A stretch of DNA of 22,921 bases from VGEM01 sp033764265. Its GTDB lineage: Bacteria > Pseudomonadota > Alphaproteobacteria > Rhodospirillales > Rhodospirillaceae. Below, in pieces: positions 1 through 7,094 of this stretch. The position numbers and the translations under genes were made by a program. Each line of letters begins with the position of its first letter. The stretch's first letter is position 1. The stretch is from the NCBI GenBank assembly GCA_033764265.1, contig JANRJB010000343.1, positions 1 through 22,921 of the forward strand, given 5' to 3'. The notes beneath the pieces are model-generated. The model was given only the letters and a program-made list of their open reading frames with translations. It was not told the origin of the DNA and did no database searches.

Positions 1-95
1 TTGATTTCAACGCGGTGAACGCTATTCTCGGCCTCGATCGCACCATGGCCGAGGGCCAGCGCTACGACGACGCGCTCAAGGCCGCGGCGGAATAA
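1..95 (+). CDS. C-terminal end of an unidentified protein (partial)
   Basis: The frame with codons starting at position 3 is open from the window edge to a TAA at 93-95. It gives about 30 residues ending YDDALKAAAE. The composition (helical, Ala/Leu/Asp, ordinary GC-rich codon use) looks like the end of a soluble protein. Too little remains to name a family. It lies 46 bases before the amidohydrolase on the same strand, so it may belong to the same transcription unit. Confidence 0.6.
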   Translation, partial: DFNAVNAILGLDRTMAEGQRYDDALKAAAE

Positions 96-141
96 GCAAG
101 AACGCGGCCCGCGCCGCGCAGTAAGAGGGGACGACGCACCG

Positions 142-807
142 ATGGAACTGTCCAACAAGACCGCGCGCCAGCTGTATGAAGAGGTCAAGGCCAACCCGGC
201 GCGCAAGAAATTCGGCTTCGGCGAGAAGGCGGCGCTGATCAACATCGACGTGCAGAAGGCCTACACCCGCACCGACCTGTACAAGACCGCCTACGAGACC
301 GACCCCAACCAGATCCAATACATCAACGAGGTCGCCGCGCTGATGCGTGGCAAGGGCTGGCCGGTGATCTGGACCTACGTGGCCTACATGGAATCGGGTG
401 AGGATTGCGGCGTGTGGGGCACCCGCACCGACACCCCCGACAGCCTGCAGAACATCAAGTTCGGCTCGGACCGCGCCAAGATCGACGAGCGCTGCCAGGT
501 CGACTACGTCAAGGACGTGATTTACTGCAAGAAGATGCCGAGCCCGTTCCACGACACGCCGCTGGTCAGCCTGCTGACGTTCCACAAGGTCGACACGGTC
601 CTGATCACCGGCGGGTCGACCTCGGGCTGCGTGCGGGCGTGCGGCGTCGACAGTCTCTCCCATGGCTATCGCACCACCATCATCGAGGAGTGCGTGGCCG
701 ACAAACACGAGAGCTACCACTTCGCCAACCTGACTGACCTGGCCCTGAAGTACGCCGACGTGGAAAGCGTGGCGACCGTGAAAGCCTGGCTGCGCGGGAA
801 GAACTGA
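142..807 (+). CDS. Isochorismatase-family cysteine hydrolase, N-carbamoylsarcosine amidase type
   Basis: This 221-residue protein has the Rossmann-like isochorismatase fold and probably cleaves an amide or N-carbamoyl bond in the cytoplasm. The Asp-Lys-Cys catalytic triad is visible: Asp36 in INIDVQKAY, Lys130 four residues before the SPF segment, and Cys163 in GGSTSGCVRAC, which also carries the family's cis-peptide turn. Sections such as WTYVAYMESGEDCGVWGTR and CVADKHESYHFANL are typical of the N-carbamoylsarcosine amidohydrolase branch rather than true isochorismatases. The ATG at 142 has a purine-rich GAGGGG about a dozen bases upstream. Two PuuE-like deacetylase genes follow on the same strand, which suggests a pathway opening a cyclic amide or ureide and then releasing ammonia and CO2. 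The exact substrate cannot be read from sequence. Confidence 0.88.
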   Translation: MELSNKTARQLYEEVKANPARKKFGFGEKAALINIDVQKAYTRTDLYKTAYETDPNQIQYINEVAALMRGKGWPVIWTYVAYMESGEDCGVWGTRTDTPDSLQNIKFGSDRAKIDERCQVDYVKDVIYCKKMPSPFHDTPLVSLLTFHKVDTVLITGGSTSGCVRACGVDSLSHGYRTTIIEECVADKHESYHFANLTDLALKYADVESVATVKAWLRGKN

Positions 808-818
808 ACACCCAACGA

Positions 819-882
819 CCCCTCACCCCAACCTTCTCCCCTGCGCGGGAGAGGGTGCTGAGCGGAGCGAAGCGGTGAGGGG
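819..882. repeat. Palindromic intergenic repeat (CCCCTCACC...GGTGAGGGG type)
   Basis: The outer arms CCCCTCACC (819-827) and GGTGAGGGG (874-882) are perfect inverted copies. An inner pair, TCTCCC (835-840) and GGGAGA (847-852), forms a second small stem. The layout resembles the CCCTCACCCC...TCTCCCC dispersed repeat common in intergenic DNA of GC-rich proteobacteria (family recognition from memory). It fills the gap between the amidase stop and the next gene's ribosome binding site, so its RNA would form a long hairpin inside the presumed operon. Only one copy is present in this window. Confidence 0.7.
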
Positions 883-902
883 TTTTCAATGGAGAGCCCT
901 TC

Positions 903-1814
903 GTGAAACCCGATCTCGACCTGTACGACTACTGGCCCTACGAGAACCGCCCCAAGATCGTCTGGCCTGGCGGCGCTCGCGTGGCGTTCTGGGTGGCGCC
1001 CAACATCGAGTTCTACGAGCTCAACCCGCCGCTCAACCCCAAGCGCAGCCCGTGGCCACGGCCGCACCCGGACGTGAACCTGTATTCCAACCGGGACTAC
1101 GGCAACCGCGTCGGCCACTGGCGCATGATGGAGGCGATGGACAAGTACGGCGTGCGCGGGTCGATCTCGCTGTCGGTGGCGCTGATCGAGCACCACCCGG
1201 AGATCATTAAAGAGTGCGTCGACCGCAAGTGGGAGTTTTTCTCCCATGGCATCTACAACACGCGCTATTCCTACGACATGGACGAGGCGCAGGAACGCGC
1301 CATCATGGAGGACAGCATCGAGACGGTGCTGAAGGCCACCGGCCAGCGCATCGTCGGCTGGCTGGCGCCGGCCTTGACCCACACCGAGCGCACCATGGAC
1401 CTCTTGGCCGAGTATCAGTTCCTCTACACCTGCGACCTGTTCCAGGACGACCAGCCGCAGCCGGTGAAGGTGAAGTCGGGCCGGCTGATCTCGATGCCGT
1501 ACTCGCTCGAGATCAATGACATCATCGTCTACAACAGCTATCTGGCCACGCCCCGGCGATATGGTCAGATGATCAAGGACCAGTTCGACCAGCTGTACGA
1601 GGAAGGCAAGGAGTCGGGCACGGTGATGTGCATACCGCTCCATGCGTATGCCGTGGGCCATCCGCACCGCATGGCGGCGTTCGAGGAAGCGCTCGACTAC
1701 ATCACCAGCAAGGAGGGCGTGTGGGTGACCACCGCCCGCGAGATCGCCGAGTACTACTACGAGAACTGCTACGACGCCTGCGCGGCCGACATCGCCGCCC
1801 GGAAGGGGGGCTGA
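903..1814 (+). CDS. Polysaccharide deacetylase-fold hydrolase, PuuE/allantoinase-like
   Basis: This 303-residue protein has the NodB-type deacetylase barrel. PuuE-like members of the family hydrolyse cyclic amides such as allantoin rather than polysaccharides. Recognisable blocks are NIEFYEL (34-40, at the position of the NodB acidic motif), NRDYGNRVG (63-71), FSHGIYNTRYSYDMD (113-127) with candidate metal ligand His115, GWLAPALTHTERTMDLL (152-168), and IPLHAYAVGHPHR (244-256) with His247, His253 and His255. There is no signal peptide, so it acts in the cytoplasm. The start is a GTG at 903 with GGAGAG at 891-896; an ATG at 889 runs straight into a stop. The next gene is a paralogue starting 4 bases after the stop, and the amidase lies upstream. 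Cyclic amide ring opening is inferred from family and neighbours. Confidence 0.85.
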   Translation: MKPDLDLYDYWPYENRPKIVWPGGARVAFWVAPNIEFYELNPPLNPKRSPWPRPHPDVNLYSNRDYGNRVGHWRMMEAMDKYGVRGSISLSVALIEHHPEIIKECVDRKWEFFSHGIYNTRYSYDMDEAQERAIMEDSIETVLKATGQRIVGWLAPALTHTERTMDLLAEYQFLYTCDLFQDDQPQPVKVKSGRLISMPYSLEINDIIVYNSYLATPRRYGQMIKDQFDQLYEEGKESGTVMCIPLHAYAVGHPHRMAAFEEALDYITSKEGVWVTTAREIAEYYYENCYDACAADIAARKGG

Positions 1815-1818
1815 CCCA

Positions 1819-2748
1819 ATGACCCTTCCCAAGGAGTATCTGGAGTATCCGCTGCGCCGCTACGGCATGGACCAGGACTTCTACGCCTGGTCGATCCTGT
1901 TCCGCCGGCCCAAGGTCAAGTGGCCCGACGGCGCGCGCGTGGCGTTGTGGATCACCACCGACCTCGAGTTCTTCCCGCTCGACCAGCCGGCCAAACCGTT
2001 CAAGGCGCCGGGCGGCATGGTCACGCCCTACCCGGACCTGCGCCATTTCACCACACGCGACTACGGCAACCGCGTCGGCATCCAGCGCATCTGGCGCGTG
2101 CTCGACAAGTACAAGATCAGGTCGTCGGTGGCGATGAACGCCAAGGTGGCCGAGCGCGTGCCCTACCTGGTGAAAACCATCAACGCACGCGGCGACGAAA
2201 TCATCGCCATGGGCGTCGACCAGGGCAAGCTGCACTACGGCGGCATGGACGACGCGACTGAAGCCGCGCTGGTGAAGGACAGCGTCGGCGTGTTGCGTAA
2301 ACTGTCGGGGCAGCCGGTCGTGGGCTGGATGAGCCCGGCGAAAAGCGAAAGCTGGAACACGCTCAAGCACCTGAAAGCCAACGGCATCGACTACGTGTGC
2401 GACTGGGTGGCCGACGACATGCCGTTCGAACTGAATGCCCCGGATAGCGCCGGCAAGCTGTGGGCGATGCCGCATTCCAGCGAGATCAGCGACCGCAAGA
2501 TCATCATCGACAACAAGCACAGCGAGGACGAGTTCGTCGAGCAGATCAAGGACCAGTTCACCGGCCTGTACAAGGAATCGGCCAAGCACGGCGGGCGGAT
2601 TCTGTCGATCTCGCTGACGCCGTACATCATGGGCCTGCACTACCGCATCAAGTACCTCGACCAGGCGCTGGGCTGGCTGATGAAGCAGAAGCACGTGTGG
2701 CCGGCCACCGGCGCGCAGATCCTGGCGGCGTTCAAGGGGCAAGGCTGA
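1819..2748 (+). CDS. Polysaccharide deacetylase-fold protein, PuuE-like paralogue with degenerate metal site
   Basis: This 309-residue protein aligns along its length with the preceding gene, sharing TTRDYGNRVG (78-87), the acidic TDLEFF block (48-53), VVGWMSPAKSESWNTL (167-182) and KDQFTGLYKES (245-254). Two histidine blocks differ. The FSHG of the first protein is IAMGVDQG here (129-136), and IPLHAYAVGHPHR is replaced by ISLTPYIMGLHYR (264-276). The equivalents of His115 and His247 are therefore Met131 and Thr267. It may be a non-catalytic partner in a heteromer, or an enzyme with altered metal binding or substrate. It starts with ATG 4 bases after the upstream stop, so co-translation is likely. 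Confidence 0.82.
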   Translation: MTLPKEYLEYPLRRYGMDQDFYAWSILFRRPKVKWPDGARVALWITTDLEFFPLDQPAKPFKAPGGMVTPYPDLRHFTTRDYGNRVGIQRIWRVLDKYKIRSSVAMNAKVAERVPYLVKTINARGDEIIAMGVDQGKLHYGGMDDATEAALVKDSVGVLRKLSGQPVVGWMSPAKSESWNTLKHLKANGIDYVCDWVADDMPFELNAPDSAGKLWAMPHSSEISDRKIIIDNKHSEDEFVEQIKDQFTGLYKESAKHGGRILSISLTPYIMGLHYRIKYLDQALGWLMKQKHVWPATGAQILAAFKGQG

Positions 2749-2775
2749 GGCCCAACGCCGGCGTCTTACGCTGGA

Positions 2776-2797
2776 TATACTACGCGGGGCGTAGTAT
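2776..2797 (+). promoter_or_regulatory. -10 element and palindromic operator of the higBA module
   Basis: TATACT (2776-2781) matches a -10 box and overlaps a perfect inverted repeat, ATACTACGC (2777-2785) and GCGTAGTAT (2789-2797), with a GGG centre. The palindrome ends 8 bases before the toxin ATG. In HigBA systems the antitoxin binds such a palindrome over the promoter, so autoregulation is expected. I see no convincing -35 box, but a TG lies just upstream of the -10. The promoter role is inferred; the palindrome is directly visible. Confidence 0.7.
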
Positions 2798-2805
2798 CGT
2801 TGGCC

Positions 2806-3087
2806 ATGATCCGCAGCTTCGCCAATTCAGCCACGCGGCGCTTTTATGAAGAGGAAAAAGCCGACAAATTTCCGGGGATCGACGTCGACATACTCCGCGA
2901 ATTACTGTCCATGCTGAACCAGGCATCGTCGCTGAGTGAAATCAGCCCCCTGTCCAGCGTCGGCTTGCATCCCCTGAAAGGGGACCGGAAAGGTCAGTGG
3001 TCGATCAAGGTCAACCGCGGATGGCGGCTTTGCTTTCGCTTCTCGAAGGGAGATGTCTATGACCTCGAGATCGTCGATTATCATTAG
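2806..3087 (+). CDS. higB: HigB-family toxin (RelE-like mRNA interferase)
   Basis: This 93-residue protein starts at the ATG at 2806; a TTG at 2800 in the same frame is possible but lies next to the operator. It opens with MIRSFANSATRRFYEE, typical of the HigB/GraT-type plasmid-maintenance killers. It continues with LHPLKGDRKGQWSIKVN and WRLCFRFSKGDVYDLEIV, and ends in DYH, whose terminal His is part of the RelE-like active site. The predicted activity is ribosome-dependent mRNA cleavage in the cytoplasm. No clear Shine-Dalgarno precedes it. The gene order is toxin first and antitoxin second, with 9 bases between them, as in HigBA. Confidence 0.9.
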   Translation: MIRSFANSATRRFYEEEKADKFPGIDVDILRELLSMLNQASSLSEISPLSSVGLHPLKGDRKGQWSIKVNRGWRLCFRFSKGDVYDLEIVDYH

Positions 3088-3096
3088 GAGACGGCC

Positions 3097-3375
3097 ATGA
3101 TTTTCGTCCATCCAGGACAGATTTTGAGGCGAGAATTGAAGGCGCGGTCCATGAGTGCCAATCGATTTGCGTTGGCGTTGCGGGTCCCGTCGGGGCGCGT
3201 CACCGACATTCTGAACGAGAAGCGCGCGATTACGCCGGAGACCGCGTTGAGGCTTGCCGCGTTCTTCGGCAACTCGCCGCAGTTCTGGATGAACTTGCAG
3301 ACCCAATTTGACCTTGCCCGCACGGACCGCAAGCACGGCAAGCGCATCGCCGCCGAAGTGCAGAAAGCGGCCTGA
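3097..3375 (+). CDS. higA: HigA-family antitoxin (XRE helix-turn-helix)
   Basis: This 92-residue protein has the HigA opening MIFVHPGQILRRELK and a helix-turn-helix over about residues 20-42 (MSANRFALALRVPSGRVTDI). The family block ITPETALRLAAFFGNSP (45-61) is followed by QFWMNLQTQFDL. It neutralises HigB and should repress from the palindrome at 2777-2797. GGAGAC at 3088-3093, directly after the toxin stop, supplies a ribosome binding site. The SGNH hydrolase begins only 6 bases after its stop codon, so that gene is probably read from the same message. Confidence 0.92.
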   Translation: MIFVHPGQILRRELKARSMSANRFALALRVPSGRVTDILNEKRAITPETALRLAAFFGNSPQFWMNLQTQFDLARTDRKHGKRIAAEVQKAA

Positions 3376-3381
3376 GGCTTC

Positions 3382-3978
3382 ATGCACCTTTATTTCGTCG
3401 GCGATTCCTACGTCAACGGCTACGGCGACGACGCCTTCCTGGGCTGGCCGGGACGCGCGTGCGCGCTGGCCGCGGCGCGCAACTACGACATCACCTGCTA
3501 CAACCTTGGCTTCCGCGGCGCCACCACCGTCGACCTGCGCCGCTGGTGGAAGGACGAAGTGCAACGCCGCGTCGGCGCCGAGAAAAGCGCCGCGGTGGTG
3601 TTCTCGTTCGGCACCAACGACTGCACGCTGGAAAGCGGCCGGCGGCGCGTGACGCGCGGCGAAACCGCCGGCAACGCGCGCGGCATCCTGGGCGATTCCG
3701 CCGCCCGCTTCCCCACGCTGATGCTGGGCCCGCCCGAAAGCGCCGAGCCCGAGCGCCACCCCGACCTGGCCGACACCAGCGCCGACCTGAGAACGATCTG
3801 CGAGAAGCTCAAGATTCCGTTCCTGGACCTGCTCGACCTGGGCAAGAGCATGACCCACAAGCGCGCGGCGTCCAAAGGCTTCGACGGCTGGCACCCCAAC
3901 GCGGCGTGGTACGCCGAATTGGCGGCGATCGTGGATTCCTGGCCGGCCTGGCGCGCGGTGCTGGACAAGCTGCGCTGA
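3382..3978 (+). CDS. SGNH/GDSL-family hydrolase
   Basis: This 198-residue esterase-fold protein has all four SGNH blocks: GDSY with Ser9, NLGFRG with Gly43, FGTND with Asn79, and DGWHPN with Asp168 and His171. It lacks a signal peptide and membrane segments, so it is probably a cytoplasmic esterase, thioesterase or acyl hydrolase of unknown substrate. The ATG follows the higA stop by 6 bases, and TGAGG at that stop can serve as its ribosome binding site. It is therefore translationally linked to the toxin-antitoxin pair. This may be chance, or a three-gene module. Confidence 0.85.
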   Translation: MHLYFVGDSYVNGYGDDAFLGWPGRACALAAARNYDITCYNLGFRGATTVDLRRWWKDEVQRRVGAEKSAAVVFSFGTNDCTLESGRRRVTRGETAGNARGILGDSAARFPTLMLGPPESAEPERHPDLADTSADLRTICEKLKIPFLDLLDLGKSMTHKRAASKGFDGWHPNAAWYAELAAIVDSWPAWRAVLDKLR

Positions 3979-4098
3979 CCCTTTCGACATGCTGATGAAT
4001 TCGCGCCCCGCACGCGCGGCGCGACGCGCGTTGTCTTGCCCTGTGCCATCAGCCGTGGTGTGGTGATCGCCCCAACACCATCCGCGCATGAGGTTGCC

Positions 4099-4998
4099 AT
4101 GGCCCCGCTTCTGAAACGCACCAAGATCGCCACCGTGGCGGTACCCGATGTCGACGAGGTGTCGCGCATCTACAGGCGCTGGATCGGCTACCGCACCGTC
4201 GAGCGCGGCAAGGTCTCGGCCGAGCACGCCGCCCTGTGGGGCGCACCGGCGATGAAGGGCCGGCCGTACGTGATGATGCAGCCGGCCAGCGGCGCGGATG
4301 TGTTCATCCGCGCGGTCGAGATCGACCCGGTCAACAACTACCGCCCGCTGACCACCTGGGGCTGGGGCGCCATCGAGATCATCTGCCGCGACCCGCGGCC
4401 GCTCAGCCGCAAGCTGGCCCAAAGTGATTTCGTGGTGGTGGGCAGGCCGCGATTCCTGCAGGGCTACCCGAGCATCTGCGCCATGCAGGTGCGCGGCCCG
4501 GGCGGGGAGATTTTGTATCTGACCGCCGACACCGGCCCCAAGTCCAAGTCGATCCTGCCCGACGCCGGCGCTGAAGTGGGCCGCACGTTCGTGATGGTGA
4601 TCGCCTCCGGCTCGTCGGAGCAGGCGGTGAAATGGTACGCCAAACACTTCCGCACCAAAAAGGTGCCGGTGAAGGGCAACACCATCGACATCATCCAGCA
4701 TGCCCAGGGGCTGCCGCCCGATCACCCCTTCCCGCTCGGCTTCACCGCCATGAGCGAGCCGGCGCATTTCCTGGAGTTCGACGGCTATCCCGCCGGCACC
4801 GGCCCGCGCCAGCGCCACCACGGCCAGCTGCCGCCGGGCGTGGCCATGGCCAGCCTGGAAATCACCGACCTCGGCGCCACGCGCCTGAAATACCTCACCC
4901 GGCCGCAACGCATGGCGGGCCTGGGCTACGACGGCCGGCGCGCGGCGTGCACGGTCGGGCCGGGCGGCGAACTGATCGAGCTGATCGAACTGGAATAG
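4099..4998 (+). CDS. Two-domain VOC (glyoxalase-fold) protein 1, cytoplasmic
   Basis: This 299-residue protein has two VOC modules, about residues 8-143 and 161-298. Each opens with a beta strand (RTKIATVAVPDVDE; GRTFVMVIASGSSE) and closes on a Glu-bearing strand (GGEILYLTAD with Glu137; GGELIELIE with Glu291). The His that normally opens a metal-binding VOC module is absent from both first strands. The family-specific core TTWGWGAIEII (85-95) is shared with three paralogues downstream. The ATG at 4099 is preferred because GAGG lies 5 bases upstream; an in-frame TTG at 4036 would add a poor leader. Unlike the paralogues it has no signal peptide. The next gene starts 11 bases later. The substrate is unknown. 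Confidence 0.82.
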   Translation: MAPLLKRTKIATVAVPDVDEVSRIYRRWIGYRTVERGKVSAEHAALWGAPAMKGRPYVMMQPASGADVFIRAVEIDPVNNYRPLTTWGWGAIEIICRDPRPLSRKLAQSDFVVVGRPRFLQGYPSICAMQVRGPGGEILYLTADTGPKSKSILPDAGAEVGRTFVMVIASGSSEQAVKWYAKHFRTKKVPVKGNTIDIIQHAQGLPPDHPFPLGFTAMSEPAHFLEFDGYPAGTGPRQRHHGQLPPGVAMASLEITDLGATRLKYLTRPQRMAGLGYDGRRAACTVGPGGELIELIELE

Positions 4999-5009
4999 GA
5001 CGGATCGCC

Positions 5010-6005
5010 ATGCGCCGCCGCACCGTCATCGCCGGAACCCTGGCGGCGTCGGTCGCGCCGGGCCTGACGCGCGCCCAAACCGCCTCGCCGAACGCCATGC
5101 CGACGCCCCTGCTGGAACGCATCCGCATCGCCACCATCGCCGCGCCCGACGTCGACCGTGTCGCCGACTGGTACGGCCCATGGCTGGGCCAGACGGTGCG
5201 CGAGCGCGGCACGGTGCCGCCGACGCTGGCGGCATCGTGGGGCGCGCCGGCGGCGGCCGGGCGGCGCAGCGTGCTGATGAGCAGCGACGCCCACCCCGAC
5301 GTTTATATCCGCGCGGTGGAAACCGACCCGGTGCCGGGCTACCGCGCCATGACCACCTGGGGCTGGAACGCCATCGAGATCATCATCGACGACATCGACG
5401 CGCTCTACGCCAAGCTGAAGGACTCGCCGTTCGAGTTCATCGGCCTGCCCAAGTCGCTGGGCGCGCGCTACCCCACCATCCACGCCATGCAGGTCAAAGG
5501 CCCGGCCGAGGACGTTCTGTACCTGACCACCGAAACCGGCGACCGGAGCACGTCGCCCCTGCCGCTGCCGGGCGCGCTGGTGGGCCGGCCGTTCATCATG
5601 GTGATCGCCGCGCCCGACATCGAGGAATTGCGCAGCTGGTGGGCCGATACCTTCCGGATGCAGCGCCAGGCGATCAACACCACCATGAGCGACCTGACCC
5701 GCACGGCGCAGAACGCCCCGCCCGACGCGGTGTTCACCATTTCGCTGCTTTACCTGAAGCAGCACGGCAACATCCTGCAGTTGGACGGCTATCCGCCGGC
5801 GACAACCGCGCGCCCGGCCGCGCCCGGCCAGCTCGCGCCCGGCGTATCGGTGACCAGCTTCGAGGTCGCCGACCTTGACGCGATCAAGGCCGACTTCATC
5901 ACACCACCCACACGACAGTCCGGCCTGGCTTACGGTGGCGCGCGCGTGGCCACGACCATCGCGCCCGGCGGCGCGCTGGTCGAGCTGATCGAGCGCCGGC
6001 CGTGA
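5010..6005 (+). CDS. Two-domain VOC protein 2, exported
   Basis: This 331-residue paralogue of the preceding gene has an N-terminal signal peptide: MRRRTVIAG, then a hydrophobic Ala/Leu stretch, with likely cleavage after TRA (residue 22) before QT. Because of the triple Arg it could use Sec or Tat. The VOC modules begin at ERIRIATIAAPDVDR and at GRPFIMVIAAPDIEE. The core TTWGWNAIEIIIDDID and YPTIHAMQVKGPAEDVLYLT are conserved. The opening His of each module is missing, but a His is present in TIHAMQ where protein 1 has Cys. It sits in a tight unit, 11 bases after protein 1 and overlapping protein 3 by one base (TGATG). Confidence 0.82.
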   Translation: MRRRTVIAGTLAASVAPGLTRAQTASPNAMPTPLLERIRIATIAAPDVDRVADWYGPWLGQTVRERGTVPPTLAASWGAPAAAGRRSVLMSSDAHPDVYIRAVETDPVPGYRAMTTWGWNAIEIIIDDIDALYAKLKDSPFEFIGLPKSLGARYPTIHAMQVKGPAEDVLYLTTETGDRSTSPLPLPGALVGRPFIMVIAAPDIEELRSWWADTFRMQRQAINTTMSDLTRTAQNAPPDAVFTISLLYLKQHGNILQLDGYPPATTARPAAPGQLAPGVSVTSFEVADLDAIKADFITPPTRQSGLAYGGARVATTIAPGGALVELIERRP

Positions 6006-6988
6006 TGCGCAAAGCCCGCGCCTTCGTTCTTGCCGCGCTGGTCGTCGGCGCAACCGACTTGGCGCGCGCGCAAGAGTCGGCCGGGACGCCGCTGATCAAC
6101 CGCATCCGCTACGCCACGCTGGCCGCGCCCGACGTGGACGCGGCGGCGGCCTGGTACACCCGCTTTTTGGGCTACCGCATCATCGACGTGGGCAAGGTGG
6201 ACACCGACCTGGCCGCCAGCTGGGGTGCGCCCAAGACGGCGGGGCGCACGTACACGGTCATGGTGTCGCCAGCCAATCGCGATGTCGGCGTGCGGGTGGT
6301 GGCGGCCGACCCCGTGCCCGGCGCCGACGCCGACACCACCTTCGGCTGGGGCGGCCTGGAGATCATCGTTCAGGACACCTACAAGGTGCACGAGGCGATG
6401 AAAGCGGGCGGCGTGGAGATCGTGCGCGCGCCGGCCAGCCTGGGCGCGCCGTTCGCTTCGATCCACGCCATGCAGGTCAAGGGCCCGATCGGCGAGATCA
6501 TCGCGCTGACCACCGAGACCGGCGATCCGGCGACGTCGAACCTGCCGGTGCCGCAGGCCCCCATCGACCGCATTTTCCTGGTCGGCGTCAGCGGGCCGCG
6601 CATCGACGCCTTGCGCGACTTTTACCTGACCACCTTCAAGATGCGCCCCGGGCCGGTGTTCGACGGCCCCAGCCCGCGCCGGGCCAAGGCGCTTGGCCTG
6701 CCGGCGACAGAGGTTTTCCCGATGACCCTGGTGCGTTCGGCCGAGCGCGGCAACACCATCGAACTGCACGCCCTGCCCGCCCCGGCCAAGGCCCGGCCGC
6801 GCGCCGACGGCCAGCTGCCGCCGGGCGTGGCCATCGTCAGCTTCGGCGTCGCCAGCCTCGACATCGCCGGCGTCGCCTACCTGACCCCGCCGGCATCCCG
6901 GCCCAAGGCCGGCTACGGCGGCGCACGGGCCGCGACGTTCATCGGACCAGCCGGCGAGCTGATCGAGTTCATCGAAGAGCGGCGCTAG
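6005..6988 (+). CDS. Two-domain VOC protein 3, exported
   Basis: This 327-residue paralogue starts at the ATG at 6005, which shares its A with the preceding TGA stop; a GTG at 6002 is also in frame. The signal peptide runs MRKARAFVLAALVVG with probable cleavage after ARA (residue 22). Module 1 opens NRIRYATLAAPDVDA and contains TTFGWGGLEIIVQD and SIHAMQVKGPIGEIIALT. Module 2 opens DRIFLVGVSGPRIDA and ends FIGPAGELIEFIEE. The C-terminal block ARPRADGQLPPGVA is nearly identical to that of VOC protein 4, which points to duplication or gene conversion. A 106-base gap separates it from the CHRD gene. Confidence 0.82.
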   Translation: MRKARAFVLAALVVGATDLARAQESAGTPLINRIRYATLAAPDVDAAAAWYTRFLGYRIIDVGKVDTDLAASWGAPKTAGRTYTVMVSPANRDVGVRVVAADPVPGADADTTFGWGGLEIIVQDTYKVHEAMKAGGVEIVRAPASLGAPFASIHAMQVKGPIGEIIALTTETGDPATSNLPVPQAPIDRIFLVGVSGPRIDALRDFYLTTFKMRPGPVFDGPSPRRAKALGLPATEVFPMTLVRSAERGNTIELHALPAPAKARPRADGQLPPGVAIVSFGVASLDIAGVAYLTPPASRPKAGYGGARAATFIGPAGELIEFIEERR

Positions 6989-7038
6989 TTTTTCCGATAC
7001 GTGGCCGCAGACGGGAATAGACGGGGCCGGACCATCGT

Positions 7039-7089
7039 CTCTCATCCGGGGAGAGTGCGCGAACCGCGCGCTCGATGGATCGGGAGAGG
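7039..7089 (+). promoter_or_regulatory. Leader with two small hairpins and strong ribosome binding site for the CHRD-autotransporter gene
   Basis: Within the 106-base gap before the ATG at 7095 are two small inverted repeats: CTCTC/GAGAG (7039-7043/7051-7055) and GCGCG/CGCGC (7057-7061/7065-7069). They are followed by GGGAGAGG (7082-7089), a strong Shine-Dalgarno 5 bases from the start. The stems are short and could be chance in GC-rich DNA. I see no good sigma-70 promoter here. Confidence 0.35.
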
Positions 7090-7094
7090 TTTGC

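Noticed and set aside
4036..4098. Upstream in-frame extension of VOC protein 1 that might encode a signal peptide
   Set aside because: The extra residues show no basic start plus hydrophobic core, begin with TTG and lack a ribosome binding site. GAGG before the ATG at 4099 is better.
2902..4908. A 668-codon minus-strand open frame
   Set aside because: It runs opposite higB, higA, the SGNH hydrolase and VOC protein 1, all of which have clear motifs and ribosome binding sites. The product has no recognisable domain.
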